A DNA stretch of 64,000 nt from Mytilisepta virgata (GCA_028015205.1 CM051520.1:32665528-32729527), one strand, 5' to 3'; positions 1-11,208 are shown, numbered from the stretch's first letter. Translations and numbers: made by a program. Notes: generated from the sequence alone by a model not told the origin.

Positions 1-67
1 CGGCGCACAAAGACTACGCACCGATGGTTTAGAAACGGGGAGAGGAATCGTTAACGGAGACGAAGAC

Positions 68-697
68 ATGGAGGCAGATAACATATCGGAAGAATTCACC
101 AATACACCGGACGGCTCCGATGGCGACAGAGAGGGTCTCGTAGCTTGCCGAGATTGCGGACTCGTCTTTGTTCATTGTGCCAGACTGAGAGACCACATCA
201 AACGGGGATGCATCGCAGAGGAGTTACCTATTGCCAAACGCCAGAAAAAGGATGATGATTCGATGGAATGTACAGGTTCGAGTTGGAAGAGTATTTGAAA
301 GACTTACTGTTGACTGTAGGTTGCGCTGACGATCTCCCCGCTCGTGTAAGGTACAGACCGCAGAGCTTTGTCGTCAATACGGACTCCTGTGCAAAGAATG
401 GAAGTCATTGGGTGGTGTTTCATTTTCCGAAAGACGGACCTGCAGAATTTTTCGATTCACTCGGACGCGCCCTGGATCCTACCATCGTTGCTTCGAGAAC
501 GTATTGTCATCAACGCATCTCAGTACCGCTACACGCGAAACAGAATCCAACCGTATGGGAGTGACACCTGTGGACTTTACTGTATTCATTTCATCAAGTC
601 GAGATATCGGAACCTTTCGATGGAAGACATTATGAAAGACTTTTCTACCCGGAACTTGGAGTCCAACGATGCCAGTCTGAAAAAGACTTACGAATGA
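68..697 (+). pseudogene. Zinc-finger / adenain-fold cysteine protease, frame-broken (Polinton/Maverick-like)
   Basis: Three overlapping frames together resemble one gene. Frame 2 (68-298) has one C2H2-like finger, CxxC at residues 27-30 followed by H43 and C48 in a C-x2-C-x12-H-x4-C arrangement. Frame 1 (from the ATG at 268) carries the first half of an adenovirus-type protease: the catalytic His in a GSHW motif (codon 47) and the acidic residue in FFDSLG (codon 63). The second half is in frame 2 (about 470-697) with the conserved Gln in an RIQPYG motif and the nucleophile Cys in DTCGLYC. The order His-Asp-Gln-Cys is that of adenain/C5-C48 proteases, which mature capsid proteins in adenoviruses and occur in Polintons. 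Two frame changes (near 255-265 and near 470) mean this copy is not translatable as one protein, unless the zinc-finger ORF is a separate overlapping gene. The element would extend left of the window; capsid, polymerase and integrase are not visible. Confidence 0.6.
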
Positions 698-739
698 CAT
701 TTTTTAATTACCGTTGTATATATCTGGAATATGATTTTC

Positions 740-745
740 AATAAA
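740..745 (+). promoter_or_regulatory. Poly(A) signal after the protease pseudogene
   Basis: AATAAA lies 43 bases after the protease stop codon, a normal position for 3' processing of an intronless transcript. A second AATAAA-type hexamer occurs near 785. Confidence 0.45.
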
Positions 746-2861
746 TATTGAAAAAATATGTCGTTGACATTTTTACAGATACCCAATAAATATGACTTCA
801 CGATTCAAACATAAAGGTTTAGGAAAAGAGTTTTCTCACTAATGAGACAGCCCAGTACCTATTTTTACCCATGAGAGATATCCTTGTCTTTCCCGTGGGT
901 GAGATAAGAATTTCACGCTTGTTTTCCCGCAAAAATTTTCGCGGTTCCGACAATCGTGATTATTTACTGTTTGAGCGATATTTAACAAATAGTTTGAGTT
1001 TTTATTAGTCTTACCTATTCCATATTGTCCATATCGTTTTATATTTAAAGGTTTCACTCGTCGGTGGCTTGAATTATTCAAAATACATCCAATACAGATC
1101 ACACACAAAATACTTTCATGGGGAGATAACTCCGTTTGTTTACGTCGTCTGACACACTTGCTTGAGTAAATATTAGTGAGAAAAAGGATCAAAACACCGG
1201 TGTTAAAGTGCAAGACGGAAAAATCTCAGAACCTGCGTGAAAGATTTCCATTGGTCTCCAACTCGGCGGAGCCTCGTTGGAGACCAGAAATCTTTCCCTT
1301 GGGTGTCTGAGATTTTTCCGTCTTGCACTTTCACCGGTGTTAGATCCTTATAATCTCCCTAGACTGTCCAAATTATCCTCACATGGATAAAAAGACGGGA
1401 AAAGAGTTATGACTCTCCCCTCAAAATATGTTGTCATGCATGAGTTATTCTACTTCAACCCGGCCTTCGGTTGGTCCTGAATGTTGTGACGTTGACCAAC
1501 TGGTCCCGGGTTGCTTGGATTATGCATTTTCTTTGGATATCCGAAATAAAAAAATGAGAACAAAATGACGTTAATGATGATAACTCCGCGTGTATCGACA
1601 TTCCTTGCTTTCCTTTATGTTGAAAGTAATCCGTTTTTAATCCCTAGAGAATATATTTTTTTTCATTGAATCCCTGTGTTTTACAAGTTAATCCGACAAC
1701 TTAATCCGATAGGGGATTAGCTGGCATCCGGCAACTTAATCCGATTAGCCGCCATCTGTGGCCCTATGTATTTAGGGTGCATAAAAAACCTCATACTATA
1801 CTACTGTTGCGGCTTGATTGAATGATATGTAAACAATATACAGTGCCCTATGCGTCACCATGAAATTAGTATATTTCATGATAATTTTTACCTACATGTA
1901 ATAGAAATAGTACATGCCGGAGACGACACGATCATGGTAAATGAGATGTCCGTACGTTTTCAACTCAAAGTGAGATGTTGTCCCATTATAAGCTTACCAA
2001 ATATTACGTTTTCATGAAATTTTAGTTTAGAATGAACTTTACATTAATTTTTAATTAGCAAAATATGTTTTCTCTATTGAGACTGAAGTTTTTTTCCAGC
2101 TTGGCAAACAAAGACGACCCCAAAGCGTATCTTCTTTAACATTTAAAACTATAAGAATAAATGCTTAAAGATCAAACCTCTCCAAATCATTTAGAACCAT
2201 TTTGTCTGGAAAAAAAAACATTTTTATCTGCTTTGAAAAAAATGTTTCTCATCAGAGATGTTCAAATAGATTTATTAAAGTAAACAATTTGAAAAAAGTT
2301 CTTTTTATTGTCGAGTTTTCTAATAAGTCTTCATAATATTAGTAACACGGATATTGTAGGCTGTGATTTTCCTATCAAATCATTGCCTGGAGATAAACTT
2401 TAGACATTTCAAGACATTAATTTTTTTTTCATTATAAACGAACAGACAATTGTAAATTATTCAATATCTTTAAAGGATAGTCTACTAACAATATGTTATA
2501 AGGTCGTAAAATAGCAGGATGTTTCAAGCGGTAGACATAGAAATTAAGATTAATAAGAAATATGAAATATAAAAAAATATATAGACAAGGACGTAAAATC
2601 TGTATATACTTAGCAAAAAAGAAGAAAGTCTGGTGATGTAGCCAAATTTTATAAGCGGGAATTGGCAAATACATTTGTCGATGGCACTTGCTTATATGAT
2701 GCAATTGTAAGTTATAATCTAGCAAGGTGATCTCGATCAATGAAATTATAGGATTTGATGTTTCTTAATTTTGAAGAATGAATGTAAAACATGTTCTCGG
2801 TAAAGGATTATCCTATTGTTTTCTTACCATTCAAAACAATGAATTCCTATAAATGAGTTAC
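746..2861. other. Non-coding stretch with palindrome; no gene seen
   Basis: AT-rich DNA without a supportable coding region. The open frames at 839-1213 and 2432-2740 (minus) are low-complexity and unlike any family. It contains the 1184-1349 palindrome annotated separately. The segment 2697-2762 recurs inverted at 13618-13682, next to the 3' LTR. Confidence 0.5.
1184..1349. repeat. 166-bp foldback palindrome
   Basis: The left arm starts AAGGATC and runs through ACACCGGTG and GTGCAAGACGGAAAAATCTC; the right arm is its reverse complement ending GATCCTT. The centre holds a second nested hairpin (TGGTCTCCAAC against GTTGGAGACCA). This is a typical foldback/MITE shape with no coding capacity. 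Confidence 0.75.
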
Positions 2862-3170
2862 AAGTATATGTAAGAGAATGATAATCCCTTTCTTCATGAT
2901 TAAGTACGAGCGTTAGCGAGTACTTATCATGAAGAAAGGGATTATCATTCTCTTACAAACTTAGAATATTGTAAAGTGCTCAAGGCTCAAATGACCTCTT
3001 GATTGGTTTTAATTAAGTATAATTGTTTTCAAGGTCAGTGCAAGGTTTATAGTTAATGAATGATTTCATTTTAGACATTTCATTTATGAATTAGTCGTAG
3101 TGATGTAAGGCATTTCTAATAATTTGGGAAATTAATTGTATTTTAAACATTCACAGATCTACTCACTAGT
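2862..3170. repeat. Left hairpin-bearing inverted arm of the host element
   Basis: This ~310-bp segment is present in reverse complement at 14240-14527. It begins AAGTATATGTAAGAGAATG and contains its own 87-bp palindrome (2871-2957), so each arm folds on itself as well as pairing with the other arm. The two arms flank the LTR retrotransposon and are best read as the long TIRs of an older DNA element (2862-14527, about 2.3 kb without the retrotransposon). No clean target-site duplication was found at its outer edges. Confidence 0.6.
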
Positions 3171-3593
3171 ATCATTGTAAAATATGTGATTTCAAAAGGC
3201 CCTTGACTCCAGAATGAAAAGATGGTAGCTGCTGGTGTAAGTATGTTTATCGGTATAAAGCGGTGTTTTATTATACATGTACTTCTTTTAGTTTAATACA
3301 TGGTTAGATGACAAAATAAATTGACCAAAAGCAGGCAATAATTAGATTGCAGTGGAAGCTTTACATGTCTTGAAAACATTTTTCAATTTCACAATAAAAC
3401 TAAAGCTATTATAAATCTGAAACATATAGATAGAATGCAGTGGCAGATCCGGGGGCGGGGGTTGGAAAAAAACCTATTTTTGGACGATCAATGCTTTTGA
3501 GGGGACATATGGTTGGAACCCCCCCTCTTATACTAGGGTTTATGTTTTTTTTTATTTAAAATTAAAAACTAAAAGATGTATCAGAACATGTAT

Positions 3594-3644
<51 letters not shown>

Positions 3645-4208
3645 TGACATATTTTCTTCAGACATTATTACGGTTTTTCAATTCATGACGTCGTCCTGAA
3701 CATGCATGAAATATTTGCCACTGGACATTAAGCAACCAATAATCAATCAATTCATGACAAAATAGATCAAGTTGCCTTAATTTCCCTTCACAAGTTCATA
3801 GTACACACTTTTTTGTGTACAAAGTAATTGCATGGATGATAAATTATCACAATTTTAAGATGACATTGTACTCTAATCAAGATATAAAGAACCATATTTG
3901 TTACTCTTTATTTAAATGAAAGAAACTTGCAATCGTCAAAAACATTTTTTTAGAGTCAAAGATTTTAATAGTAGGATATTTAAAAATCAATGTGAAAACT
4001 ATATTACAAACTATTTAATTTAATTTGGAACACAGCATTTTATTTCAAAATAGCCAGTGGCAATTTTTGTTTTAATATCTTGATTACGATACAATGAAAT
4101 CTTACCCTTGTGGTCATTCATGCGTAGTTACTTAGTACACGGAAAAAGTATGTACTATGAAAATTAGAAGGCAAATTCTAGATATTTGATTGGACGAGAA
4201 GTTGTAGG
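3171..4208. other. Non-coding interior of the older inverted-repeat element
   Basis: No coding region. It holds a (TA)n microsatellite at 3603-3642 and, at about 3682-3760, a SINE/LINE-like 3' tail (TGCCACTGGACATTAAGCAA) that is shared with the tail of the SINE at 55.2 kb. Confidence 0.5.
3603..3642. repeat. (TA)n microsatellite
   Basis: Twenty uninterrupted TA units, immediately followed by the SINE-like tail sequence. Confidence 0.95.
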
Positions 4209-4779
4209 TGAAACAATGTTAGGATAAGGCTAGGACTCGTATATTGTAAATAATATGCATGAATTATTATTGTTTCATTACAGTACTCTAGCACTTTTGT
4301 TTTACTTGTTTCTATTTCATATTGCTCGTGTTCGTTGTGCTATTTATGAGTACTGTTACCGCGTGTGTGATTTGAGAGAGACATTTATATTACATGATGA
4401 ACATTATTACAAGTTATTATCGAGTTGATGTTTTTTATATTGTGTATATTTATTGTATTTTATTGTATACCCCGGCCCAGGGAATAGGCATGAGTTCGTC
4501 CCACTGTTTTCCCACGCTTCGTACCCCGCTAGGCCCTATGAAGCTTGAGTTCGCCCTATATATTTCTTGTCCCGCTTTCTTACCTTTCTTGTTCATTTAC
4601 GTAAGGGCTATTGATTGTAACTTTGCTAGTATAATGTTAAGGGTAAGCTCCGCTAAGCCCCTGTCCCTGATTTTCCCTTCATCTATTTCCAAACTTTATC
4701 ACCCGCCATATTCGTTGTTTATTTCCGTTTTGCGACATACGCATGCACAGTTGTAGTTTCCATGGAAGGGGGCCTCTAG

Positions 4780-4819
4780 CCAATCAGAGCATTTAGAGGA
4801 CCCCATAAGGGTATATAAA
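4780..4819 (+). promoter_or_regulatory. 5' LTR core promoter (CCAAT and TATA)
   Basis: CCAAT at 4780-4784 is followed about 27 bases later by GTATATAAAC (TATA at 4812-4819). The spacing fits an RNA polymerase II promoter, so transcription should start about 30 bases downstream. The same pair is present in the 3' LTR with TATA at 13092-13099. Confidence 0.65.
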
Positions 4820-5155
4820 CCCCAATTTCGTCTGCTAGGACCCCAAGATTGCAGCCCGATACCAGGGACTTTTATCATTTTATACCCTGTAGAATTTACC
4901 AGAGCGTTACCACCTGCAATCGTAGCAAACCAATACCAGTTTTTACTGCGTATGTCCCCTTTGTTATTATTTAGTGACCTGACCTGTATTTGACCTAGTT
5001 CCCACGTCAATAACGTTTTTTTACTACAACTTTTACAACTGTCCCGTGCCATTATTATTGGGGGGGGGGGTCCCCGTACAGTTCTAACGCTCTGGGGGAT
5101 ATTAATATTATTTGAATGTTTGAAATGAAATATATTGTTGACTTTAAACTGTGTT

Positions 5156-5161
5156 AATAAA
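5156..5161 (+). promoter_or_regulatory. Poly(A) signal in 5' LTR
   Basis: AATAAA in the sequence GTGTTAATAAAATAT; its counterpart in the 3' LTR at 13432-13437 would terminate the genomic RNA. Confidence 0.5.
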
Positions 5162-5339
5162 ATATATATAGTTTACTTAAACTATCTTGGTATTTTTGAT
5201 ACACAAAAATATGGCCAGTGCCTCTGACGTGTCTATGCTACCAATAGATAATATCTTGTCAGTTTAGATCTATCATAACAGGTTAGATCGGTTGTAAGGC
5301 AGATATTTCCATCTCTTGCCCTTACAAACGCTACATTTT

Positions 5340-5361
5340 TGGTGGCAGCGGTGGGATCCGA
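5340..5361 (+). other. Primer-binding site, tRNA-Leu type
   Basis: Four bases after the LTR end the sequence reads TGG TGGCAGCGGTGGGATCCGA. This is complementary to the 3' end plus CCA of animal tRNA-Leu(UAG/AAG)-type genes, with one mismatch expected in the T-arm. It marks the start of minus-strand DNA synthesis. Confidence 0.75.
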
Positions 5362-5462
5362 CAGCCCAGATTTTATATAGAAGTCTACTTTTTTTTTGAA
5401 ATAAAAAAAAAGTCATATTGTCTAAATAATATACTTTGAATAATTCAATATTTTCTTGGAAA

Positions 5463-7006
5463 ATGAGTGAGAGAAGTCAACCTTTATCTTTAGACCATTC
5501 CATTCATACTTTTCATAGCTCTCGTGCAAGTTCACCCGGGATGTCAGAGATTTCTGATCATGAGTCAATAGTAAATACACCAAGACAAAATTCACACAGT
5601 GACCAATATAGAATTTTAACATCACAAGTTAATATTTTGTTTCAACAAATGGATAATACTAATAGAACAGTACACAATTTGGGTGCACATTTTGATCATT
5701 TAAAGGAAGAGGTTGAAACAAAAATGAATCATTTTAAAATTCACCTATCAAGAGAGCTTGAAACACATTCAGCAAATATCACTGCCACTATGAGCAATAT
5801 GATAGAAAACCTTTTCCACAGGCTCAATGTAAATAACAATACTGCAAATGAAAACCAAAATGAGTTAAGCAAACATACTAATGCAGCTACTTCTTCAGTG
5901 TCTACGTACACTAACCATCAGAATGAGGGCTGTAAACTATTACCACAACCAATGGAACCAGAAAAACAATATGTTACCAATACTGAGAAAGTAAATTCTA
6001 ATAACATTGCATTTAATACTAGCTTAAATACCAGAGCTAATTCATTTTCACCTATTGAAAAACCAAAGTCTAACCAAAGTAGTGTTTTAAATACACAAGT
6101 GTCACCAACAGTAAGGGTATATGATACATACACAGTAAAAAATGAACCAAGAAAAAGTACCTTTGACGGTAAAGAAAATATAGGCTTTACAAAACCACAG
6201 AACTATGACGGAAAGTCTAGTTGGAATGATTATAAGGTTCACTTTGAAACAGTAGCAAATTTAAATAATTGGTCTGAGAAAACAAAGGCTTTAAAACTTA
6301 TTGCTTGTATGCAAGATGCTGCACTGACAACCTTAGGGGACATTAATACCAACCGTCCACAATCTTTTGACGAATTAATTAGTATACTGACAAAAAGGTT
6401 TGAACCAAAGAACCAGAATGAGTTGATGCCCGGAGAAGGAAAAAGGGTGAAAGTTTGCCCGAATTAGCACAAGACATTAAAAAACTTGTTAGATTAGCAT
6501 ATCCCCAGGCACATCCTGATGTTAGGGATAGTTTAGCATACAGAAGTTTCAGAGATGCCCTAAATGATCATGAACTTGAATGGGCAATCTGCCAAGGGAA
6601 TGTTGAGTCAATTGACGAGGCTCTAAATCTAGCACTTAAATATGAAGCTTTTCAGTTAAGTCACAAAAGACCAATGTTAAGACAAGTAGCTAGTAGAGAA
6701 AATCATTCTGAGCACAGTGATGAAAATAGAAATTTTCAAAAAGTTCAAAATAGGGGACAATGTTATTATTGTGGCAAAAAGGGGCATATTTCAAAAGAAT
6801 GCAAAAAGCGTCAGAGAGACAATGAAAAATTTATAGACCAAAATACACTGAATCATAATAGATATTATGATTACAACAGAAATAAGTCTGACAATACCAG
6901 AGAATACAAGGGAAGTAACTCAAGAAACTTAAGGGATGTCTCTAATGGTACTTCTGGTAAAGAAAATCCATTACCAATACCTTCCAGAAACCAGGGAAAC
7001 CTGTAA
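5463..7006 (+). pseudogene. gag: gag (capsid and CCHC nucleocapsid), frame-broken
   Basis: The frame 3 part (ATG at 5463, within an open frame from 5436, stop at 6467) has a Ser-rich N-terminus, a predicted coiled coil (roughly residues 50-130) and the start of a retrotransposon capsid domain (YDGKSSWNDYKVHFE). A one-base shift near 6430-6450 moves the capsid into frame 2 (6455-7006), which continues through the C-terminal capsid region and a CCHC knuckle at 6761-6802 (CYYCGKKGHISKEC). Gag packages the genomic RNA. The break lies within the conserved capsid, so this copy should not make full-length Gag unless the indel is a sequencing error. Frame 2 ends at TAA 7004-7006. Confidence 0.88.
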
Positions 7007-7738
7007 ATGCTGGGAATGAGGGTCAATTCCCAGCCACTTCTACCAATGAAAAAGGACCCAATTGTCTTAAAATCAAAAGTTATAATCATGATAGTTTATA
7101 TAATTATGAAGGCTGAAATATGCAACCAAACTTTGCATTGTTTAATTGACACAGGGACATCTTTGAGTGTTTTACATTCAAAGATTTTTCAAAATTTACC
7201 TAGTCATTACAAAAATAGGGTAAAACCATTTGAAAATAATATCAAAATGGCTGATGGGCGGAATGTTTTTTCAATTGGAACCATAAAATTACCATTATTA
7301 TTACATGAACAGATAATTTGGCAAAAGTTTGTTGTTGCTGATATTGATATACCAGTTGTGTTAGGTTATGATTTTATGATGGCAAATAAATGTGTCATTG
7401 ATATACCAAACCAATCACTCTTGATTAATGACAGACCAGTAAATTGTGAATTAGAAAGTCAAATACCAAGACTTTTTAAAATATCTGTAGCTCAGAAGGT
7501 GACTATACCACCAAGAAGCGAGTTAATATTGCATGCCAAACCAGAGCATGAATTACCATTTGGTACAACCATTGTCGTGGACACAACCAGTCCATCTTTG
7601 AAAGACAAAGGTGTTCTTGTAGCAAAAACCCTATGTACAATAGGAACTGAAAGTCTTGCACTGAAATTATATCGTCTGATAATATACTGGGATATGTGGT
7701 GTATCAAAATGATCTTGTTCCTTTGCCGGAACATTTAG
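7007..7738 (+). CDS. pol: retropepsin-like aspartic protease
   Basis: Open frame in the same phase as the nucleocapsid segment but separated from it by the TAA at 7004. The catalytic motif is LIDTGTS (Asp codon 7148-7150), followed by a retropepsin-like segment with a VVLGYDFM flap/helix motif near residue 118. It cleaves Gag-Pol. The first ~30 codons read poorly; frame 1 (7000-7111) looks more protein-like there, suggesting two compensating indels near 6990-7005 and 7085-7105. A further shift near 7660-7680 separates it from RT. Confidence 0.82.
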   Translation: MLGMRVNSQPLLPMKKDPIVLKSKVIIMIVYIIMKAEICNQTLHCLIDTGTSLSVLHSKIFQNLPSHYKNRVKPFENNIKMADGRNVFSIGTIKLPLLLHEQIIWQKFVVADIDIPVVLGYDFMMANKCVIDIPNQSLLINDRPVNCELESQIPRLFKISVAQKVTIPPRSELILHAKPEHELPFGTTIVVDTTSPSLKDKGVLVAKTLCTIGTESLALKLYRLIIYWDMWCIKMILFLCRNI

Positions 7739-8862
7739 AGATTATAATTAATAAATGCAAAGATAACCTCAGTGAAAGTCAAAATTTGGCAGTCAGGGAC
7801 CTTCTTGTTAAAAATTCGGCTGCATTTGCAAGTTCAAAAAATGATCTGGGTAAATCAGATTTAGTTCAACATAAGATAAACACTGGTAATGCTTCACCGG
7901 TAAAACAAAACCCTAGAAGAGTACCCTTGTCACTTAGACAAGAAGTTAATGATGAAATACAAAGAATGTTGGATGGTGGAATCATACGGCCCTCCATGTC
8001 CCCCTGGAGTTGCCCAATTGTGGTCGTTCGTAAACACGACCAATCTATAAGGCTTTGTATTGACTTCAGAAAGGTGAATGAATTAACCACAAAAGATAGC
8101 TATCCCCTTCCCTTGATTGAAGACTGCCTAGATGCCCTAAAAGGCAATACTTTTTTTTCAGCGGTGGACCTTGCCAGCGGTTATCACCAAGTTAGCATGG
8201 ACCCAAAAGATGCACCAAAAACAGCTTTTGTTACCAGTAAGGGGTTATTCGAATTTACCCGGATGCCTTTCGGCTTATGTAATGCTGGTGCAACCTTTTC
8301 TAGACTCATGGAATATATATTGCCCGGTTTACAGTGGGAAACATATGTTGTCTATCTAGATGATATAATAGTATTTTCTAGTTCATTTGATGAGCACATT
8401 ACTAGATTGCAAGCAGTTTTTGATAGAATTTGTCAAGCTGGGTTGAAAATTTCTCCAAAGAAATATTTTATCTTCCAAAAACAAGTTTCATTTCTAGGTC
8501 ATATAGTCAAAGCGGAAGGTATATCTCCAGATCCTGTCAAAGTGGATGCAGTCAAAACTTGGCCAATACCTTCAAATATAAAAGATGTAAGAAGCTTTCT
8601 AGGCACTTGTTCCTATTATAGGAAATTTATTAGAAATTTCAGCAAAATAGCTGGTCCCTTATATCGTCTTACTGAGAAAAATACAATTTTTAAATGGAAT
8701 ATTGAATGTGATGAGGCATTCAATACATTAAAGAGAGCCTTGATAACAAGCCCCATTTTAGTATACCCTTGTCTTGAAAAAGAATTTATTTTAGATACTG
8801 ATGCTAGTGGTAAAGGAGTGTCTTATCCCAAATTTCAGACCAAGGTTCAGAGCATGTTATAG
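7696..8862 (+). CDS. pol: reverse transcriptase and start of RNase H
   Basis: Frame 1. All core RT blocks are visible: the LDGGIIRPS and CIDFRKVNE regions, FSAVDLASGYHQ, MPFGLCNAGATF, and the catalytic YLDD box at 8353-8364. These are followed by the thumb/connection region (FLGHIV, FLGTCSYYRKFI) and the first RNase H motif (LDTDAS). The frame then stops at 8860-8862 because of a short deletion with frame change at about 8814-8820. The nominal start is not a real initiator: RT is expressed as part of Gag-Pol. It synthesises cDNA from the element's RNA. Confidence 0.93.
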   Translation: MVYQNDLVPLPEHLEIIINKCKDNLSESQNLAVRDLLVKNSAAFASSKNDLGKSDLVQHKINTGNASPVKQNPRRVPLSLRQEVNDEIQRMLDGGIIRPSMSPWSCPIVVVRKHDQSIRLCIDFRKVNELTTKDSYPLPLIEDCLDALKGNTFFSAVDLASGYHQVSMDPKDAPKTAFVTSKGLFEFTRMPFGLCNAGATFSRLMEYILPGLQWETYVVYLDDIIVFSSSFDEHITRLQAVFDRICQAGLKISPKKYFIFQKQVSFLGHIVKAEGISPDPVKVDAVKTWPIPSNIKDVRSFLGTCSYYRKFIRNFSKIAGPLYRLTEKNTIFKWNIECDEAFNTLKRALITSPILVYPCLEKEFILDTDASGKGVSYPKFQTKVQSML

Positions 8863-10661
8863 CATATTATAGTAGGACACTGACCAAAGCTGAAAGGCAA
8901 TACTGTGTAACCAGGAGGGAATTACTAGCCATTGTTTCTGCTGTGAAACATTTTCACCATTACCTTTATGGCCTTCATTTTACCATAAGGACAGACCATG
9001 GTGCACTTAACTGGTTAACAAATTTCAAGAACCCAGAAGGGCAACTCGCCCGTTGGCTAGAAATTTTAGGCACTTATAACTTCACTATAAAACATAGGGC
9101 TGGCCTAAAGCATGGCAACGCAGACGGTTTATCCCGTCGTCCTTGCACTGACTGCAAACATTGTGATAAAAGAGACATTTCTGAAAGTCACAAAGAGTTT
9201 GATAACCCTTCTGTCAGAACCATTAAAATCTTTGACAGTGATGAAACAGAAAACACCCCTTTATCCAACAACTGGATTGATAGTAAAACCAAAGATGAAT
9301 TAGGGGAAGCTCAATCCAAAGATAATATTTTAAACACTGTTTTGACCTGGAAACAGGGACAAAAACCTAAATGGTCAGAAATCTCGCATTTGGGTCAAGC
9401 TTATAAAACTTATTGGTCCCAATTTGAAAGGTTAATTGTAAAAGACGGTATACTCTATAGGAAATGGATACCCATTAAAAGTACTGATGAAAACGAAACC
9501 AGTTTTCAGTTTGTCTTACCAAATACCTACAAGAATGAGGTTCTCAATCTCTTGCATAATGATAAATTAGCAGGGCATTTAAGATTCAAGCGCACCTTAG
9601 CTAGGGTAAAAGATAGGTTTTATTGGGCAGGGTACAATTTATACATCGAGAGATGGTGCAAAAAGTGTAAGGAATGTCAGAAAAGGAACCAACCAGCCCG
9701 CCGTGCAAAGGGTGAAATGAAATCATATATTGTGGGTGAACCCCTAGAAAGAATTTCCTTAGATATACTTGGTCCAGTTACAAAAACACATAAAGGGAAC
9801 CGATATATACTAGTAGTAACTGATTATTTTACAAGGTTTGCTGAAGCCTATGGGTTACAAGATATAGAGACCTCCACCATAGCTGAAAAATTGCTAACGG
9901 AGTTTATTTGTAGATATGGTTTACCTCTTCAAATACATACTGATCAGGGTTCCCAGTTCACGTCTGAATTATTCTGTGAACTTTGTAAAAAGCTAAATAT
10001 TAGCAAGACTAGGAATAGTCCTTTTCATCCTCAGAGTTCGGGATTAGTTGAGAGATTAAACCGTACCACTGAAGATATGTTGAGCAAATTTATTTCAAAA
10101 ACTCAAAAAGATTGGGATCTATATTTACCATTTATTATGATGGCATATCGGTCATCGGTTCATGAAACCTTAGGTGATACTCCCAGTTTCATGATGATGG
10201 GAAGGGAACCTAAACTGCCCATTGACCTCATATATGGTATAACCAAAGCAGAAAATCAAAAGTCAGTACCAGACTATGTTGAAGACCTTATGAACCGTTT
10301 AGAAAAAGTTCACGCAGTTGTAAGAGTAAAACTACAGAATGCCGCAGAGCGCCAAAAAAGGCGATATGACCTTTCTTGCAATTTTCCTAAGTACAAAGTA
10401 GGAAATGGTGTTTTACTGCAAGACATGAGAACCTACAAAGGTCGATCAAAGAAATTTCAAATGCGTTGGTTAGGCCCCCTCACTGTTATTAATGCTGTGT
10501 CAGATATTTTATATAAAATTCAAGAAGGACCAAAATCAAAACCCAAAATTGTTCATGTGAACCGACTTAAACCATACCTCGGTACCATGAAGAGATGGTA
10601 TGTCCCCAAGGGAGAACCCACCTTAAATACCAGGGCCAAACGAACAGACGGACCGCACTGA
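8814..10661 (+). CDS. pol: RNase H remainder and integrase
   Basis: Frame 3, open from 8814. The RNase H motifs RRELLA, RTDHGAL and NADGLSR complete the active site begun in the preceding frame. Integrase follows: an HHCC zinc domain (LHNDKLAGH, then CKKCKEC), a DDE core with Asp 9762-9764 (SLDILGP), Asp 9942-9944 (HTDQGSQF) and Glu 10050-10052 (GLVERLNR), spacing DD35E, and a GPY/F-like C-terminal domain (RWLGPL, VNRLKPY). No chromodomain is seen. The protein cuts RNA from the RNA-DNA hybrid and inserts the cDNA. All catalytic residues are present, so only the upstream frame change disables it. Confidence 0.92.
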   Translation, partial: RSVLSQISDQGSEHVIAYYSRTLTKAERQYCVTRRELLAIVSAVKHFHHYLYGLHFTIRTDHGALNWLTNFKNPEGQLARWLEILGTYNFTIKHRAGLKHGNADGLSRRPCTDCKHCDKRDISESHKEFDNPSVRTIKIFDSDETENTPLSNNWIDSKTKDELGEAQSKDNILNTVLTWKQGQKPKWSEISHLGQAYKTYWSQFERLIVKDGILYRKWIPIKSTDENETSFQFVLPNTYKNEVLNLLHNDKLAGHLRFKRTLARVKDRFYWAGYNLYIERWCKKCKECQKRNQPARRAKGEMKSYIVGEPLERISLDILGPVTKTHKGNRYILVVTDYFTRFAEAYGLQDIETSTIAEKLLTEFICRYGLPLQIHTDQGSQFTSELFCELCKKLNISKTRNSPFHPQSSGLVERLNRTTEDMLSKFISKTQKDWDLYLPFIMMAYRSSVHETLGDTPSFMMMGREPKLPIDLIYGITKAENQKSVPDYVEDLMNRLEKVHAVVRVKLQNAAERQKRRYDLSCNFPKYKVGNGVLLQDMRTYKGRSKKFQMRWLGPLTVINAVSDILYKIQEGPKSKPKIVHVNRLKPYLGTMKRWYVPKGEPTLNTRAKRTDGPH

Positions 10662-11208
10662 GTTATATTTTTCTAATGTTATTTAATATATACATGTATA
10701 AAATGTATAATGTATAAATATTTTGTGTACTATTTAAATGTACCGTTAATGAATCGTGATGCTTTTAATGCACAAGCATGCATTACCTTTAATTAAGGGG
10801 TTTCGAATGAAATTCTGAATGCAGTAAAAATTTGATAACTGTGAACTATTGTTATTATGAATATTATGTGTTCACATGTGGATGGTGGACGCTTTCTAAC
10901 AGTAACATAATACGGATGAATATTGTGCTGATTTTGATGAAAGTAATATATTCACCACTGTTTACAAGTTGTACACGGAAAACCATAAATTACCAGTGTA
11001 TATATTCAGAAACCATAGGGCAGCCAAATAATAATGGATATATTAATATCTTGCAACCAAAGATATCTTTATTATTGACAACAATGAAATACAAACCAAA
11101 GTTTAGGAAGCAAATATTTTATTTCAATATTAAAATACATATACAGACACATAAATTTAGAAAACTAATGATTAAAAACGAAAATGTTAAATTTATATTT
11201 TACAGAAG
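10662..11208 (+). other. Pol-ORF3 spacer with splice acceptor
   Basis: 547 non-coding bases. They end in TTTATATTTTACAG (AG at 11204-11205), a good pyrimidine-rich 3' splice site placed three bases before the ATG of the zinc-finger ORF, as expected for a spliced subgenomic mRNA. No obvious matching donor was identified in the leader. Confidence 0.5.

Larger units (their letters stand above)
4209..5335 (+). repeat. 5' LTR
   Basis: 1127 bp, begins TGAAACAATG and ends ACGCTACA. It contains a CCAAT box (4780-4784), a TATA box (4812-4819) and a poly(A) signal (5156-5161), giving a plausible U3-R-U5 layout. An 11-base G run at about 5060 is 7 bases in the 3' LTR. Open frames in both orientations within the LTR are duplicated only because the LTRs are duplicated and look non-coding. 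Confidence 0.93.

Noticed and set aside
4394..5052. Overlapping ORFs within the LTR (plus 120 aa, minus 117 aa), repeated at 12674-13332
   Set aside because: They recur only because the LTR is duplicated; no domain, and they overlap promoter and poly(A) signals.
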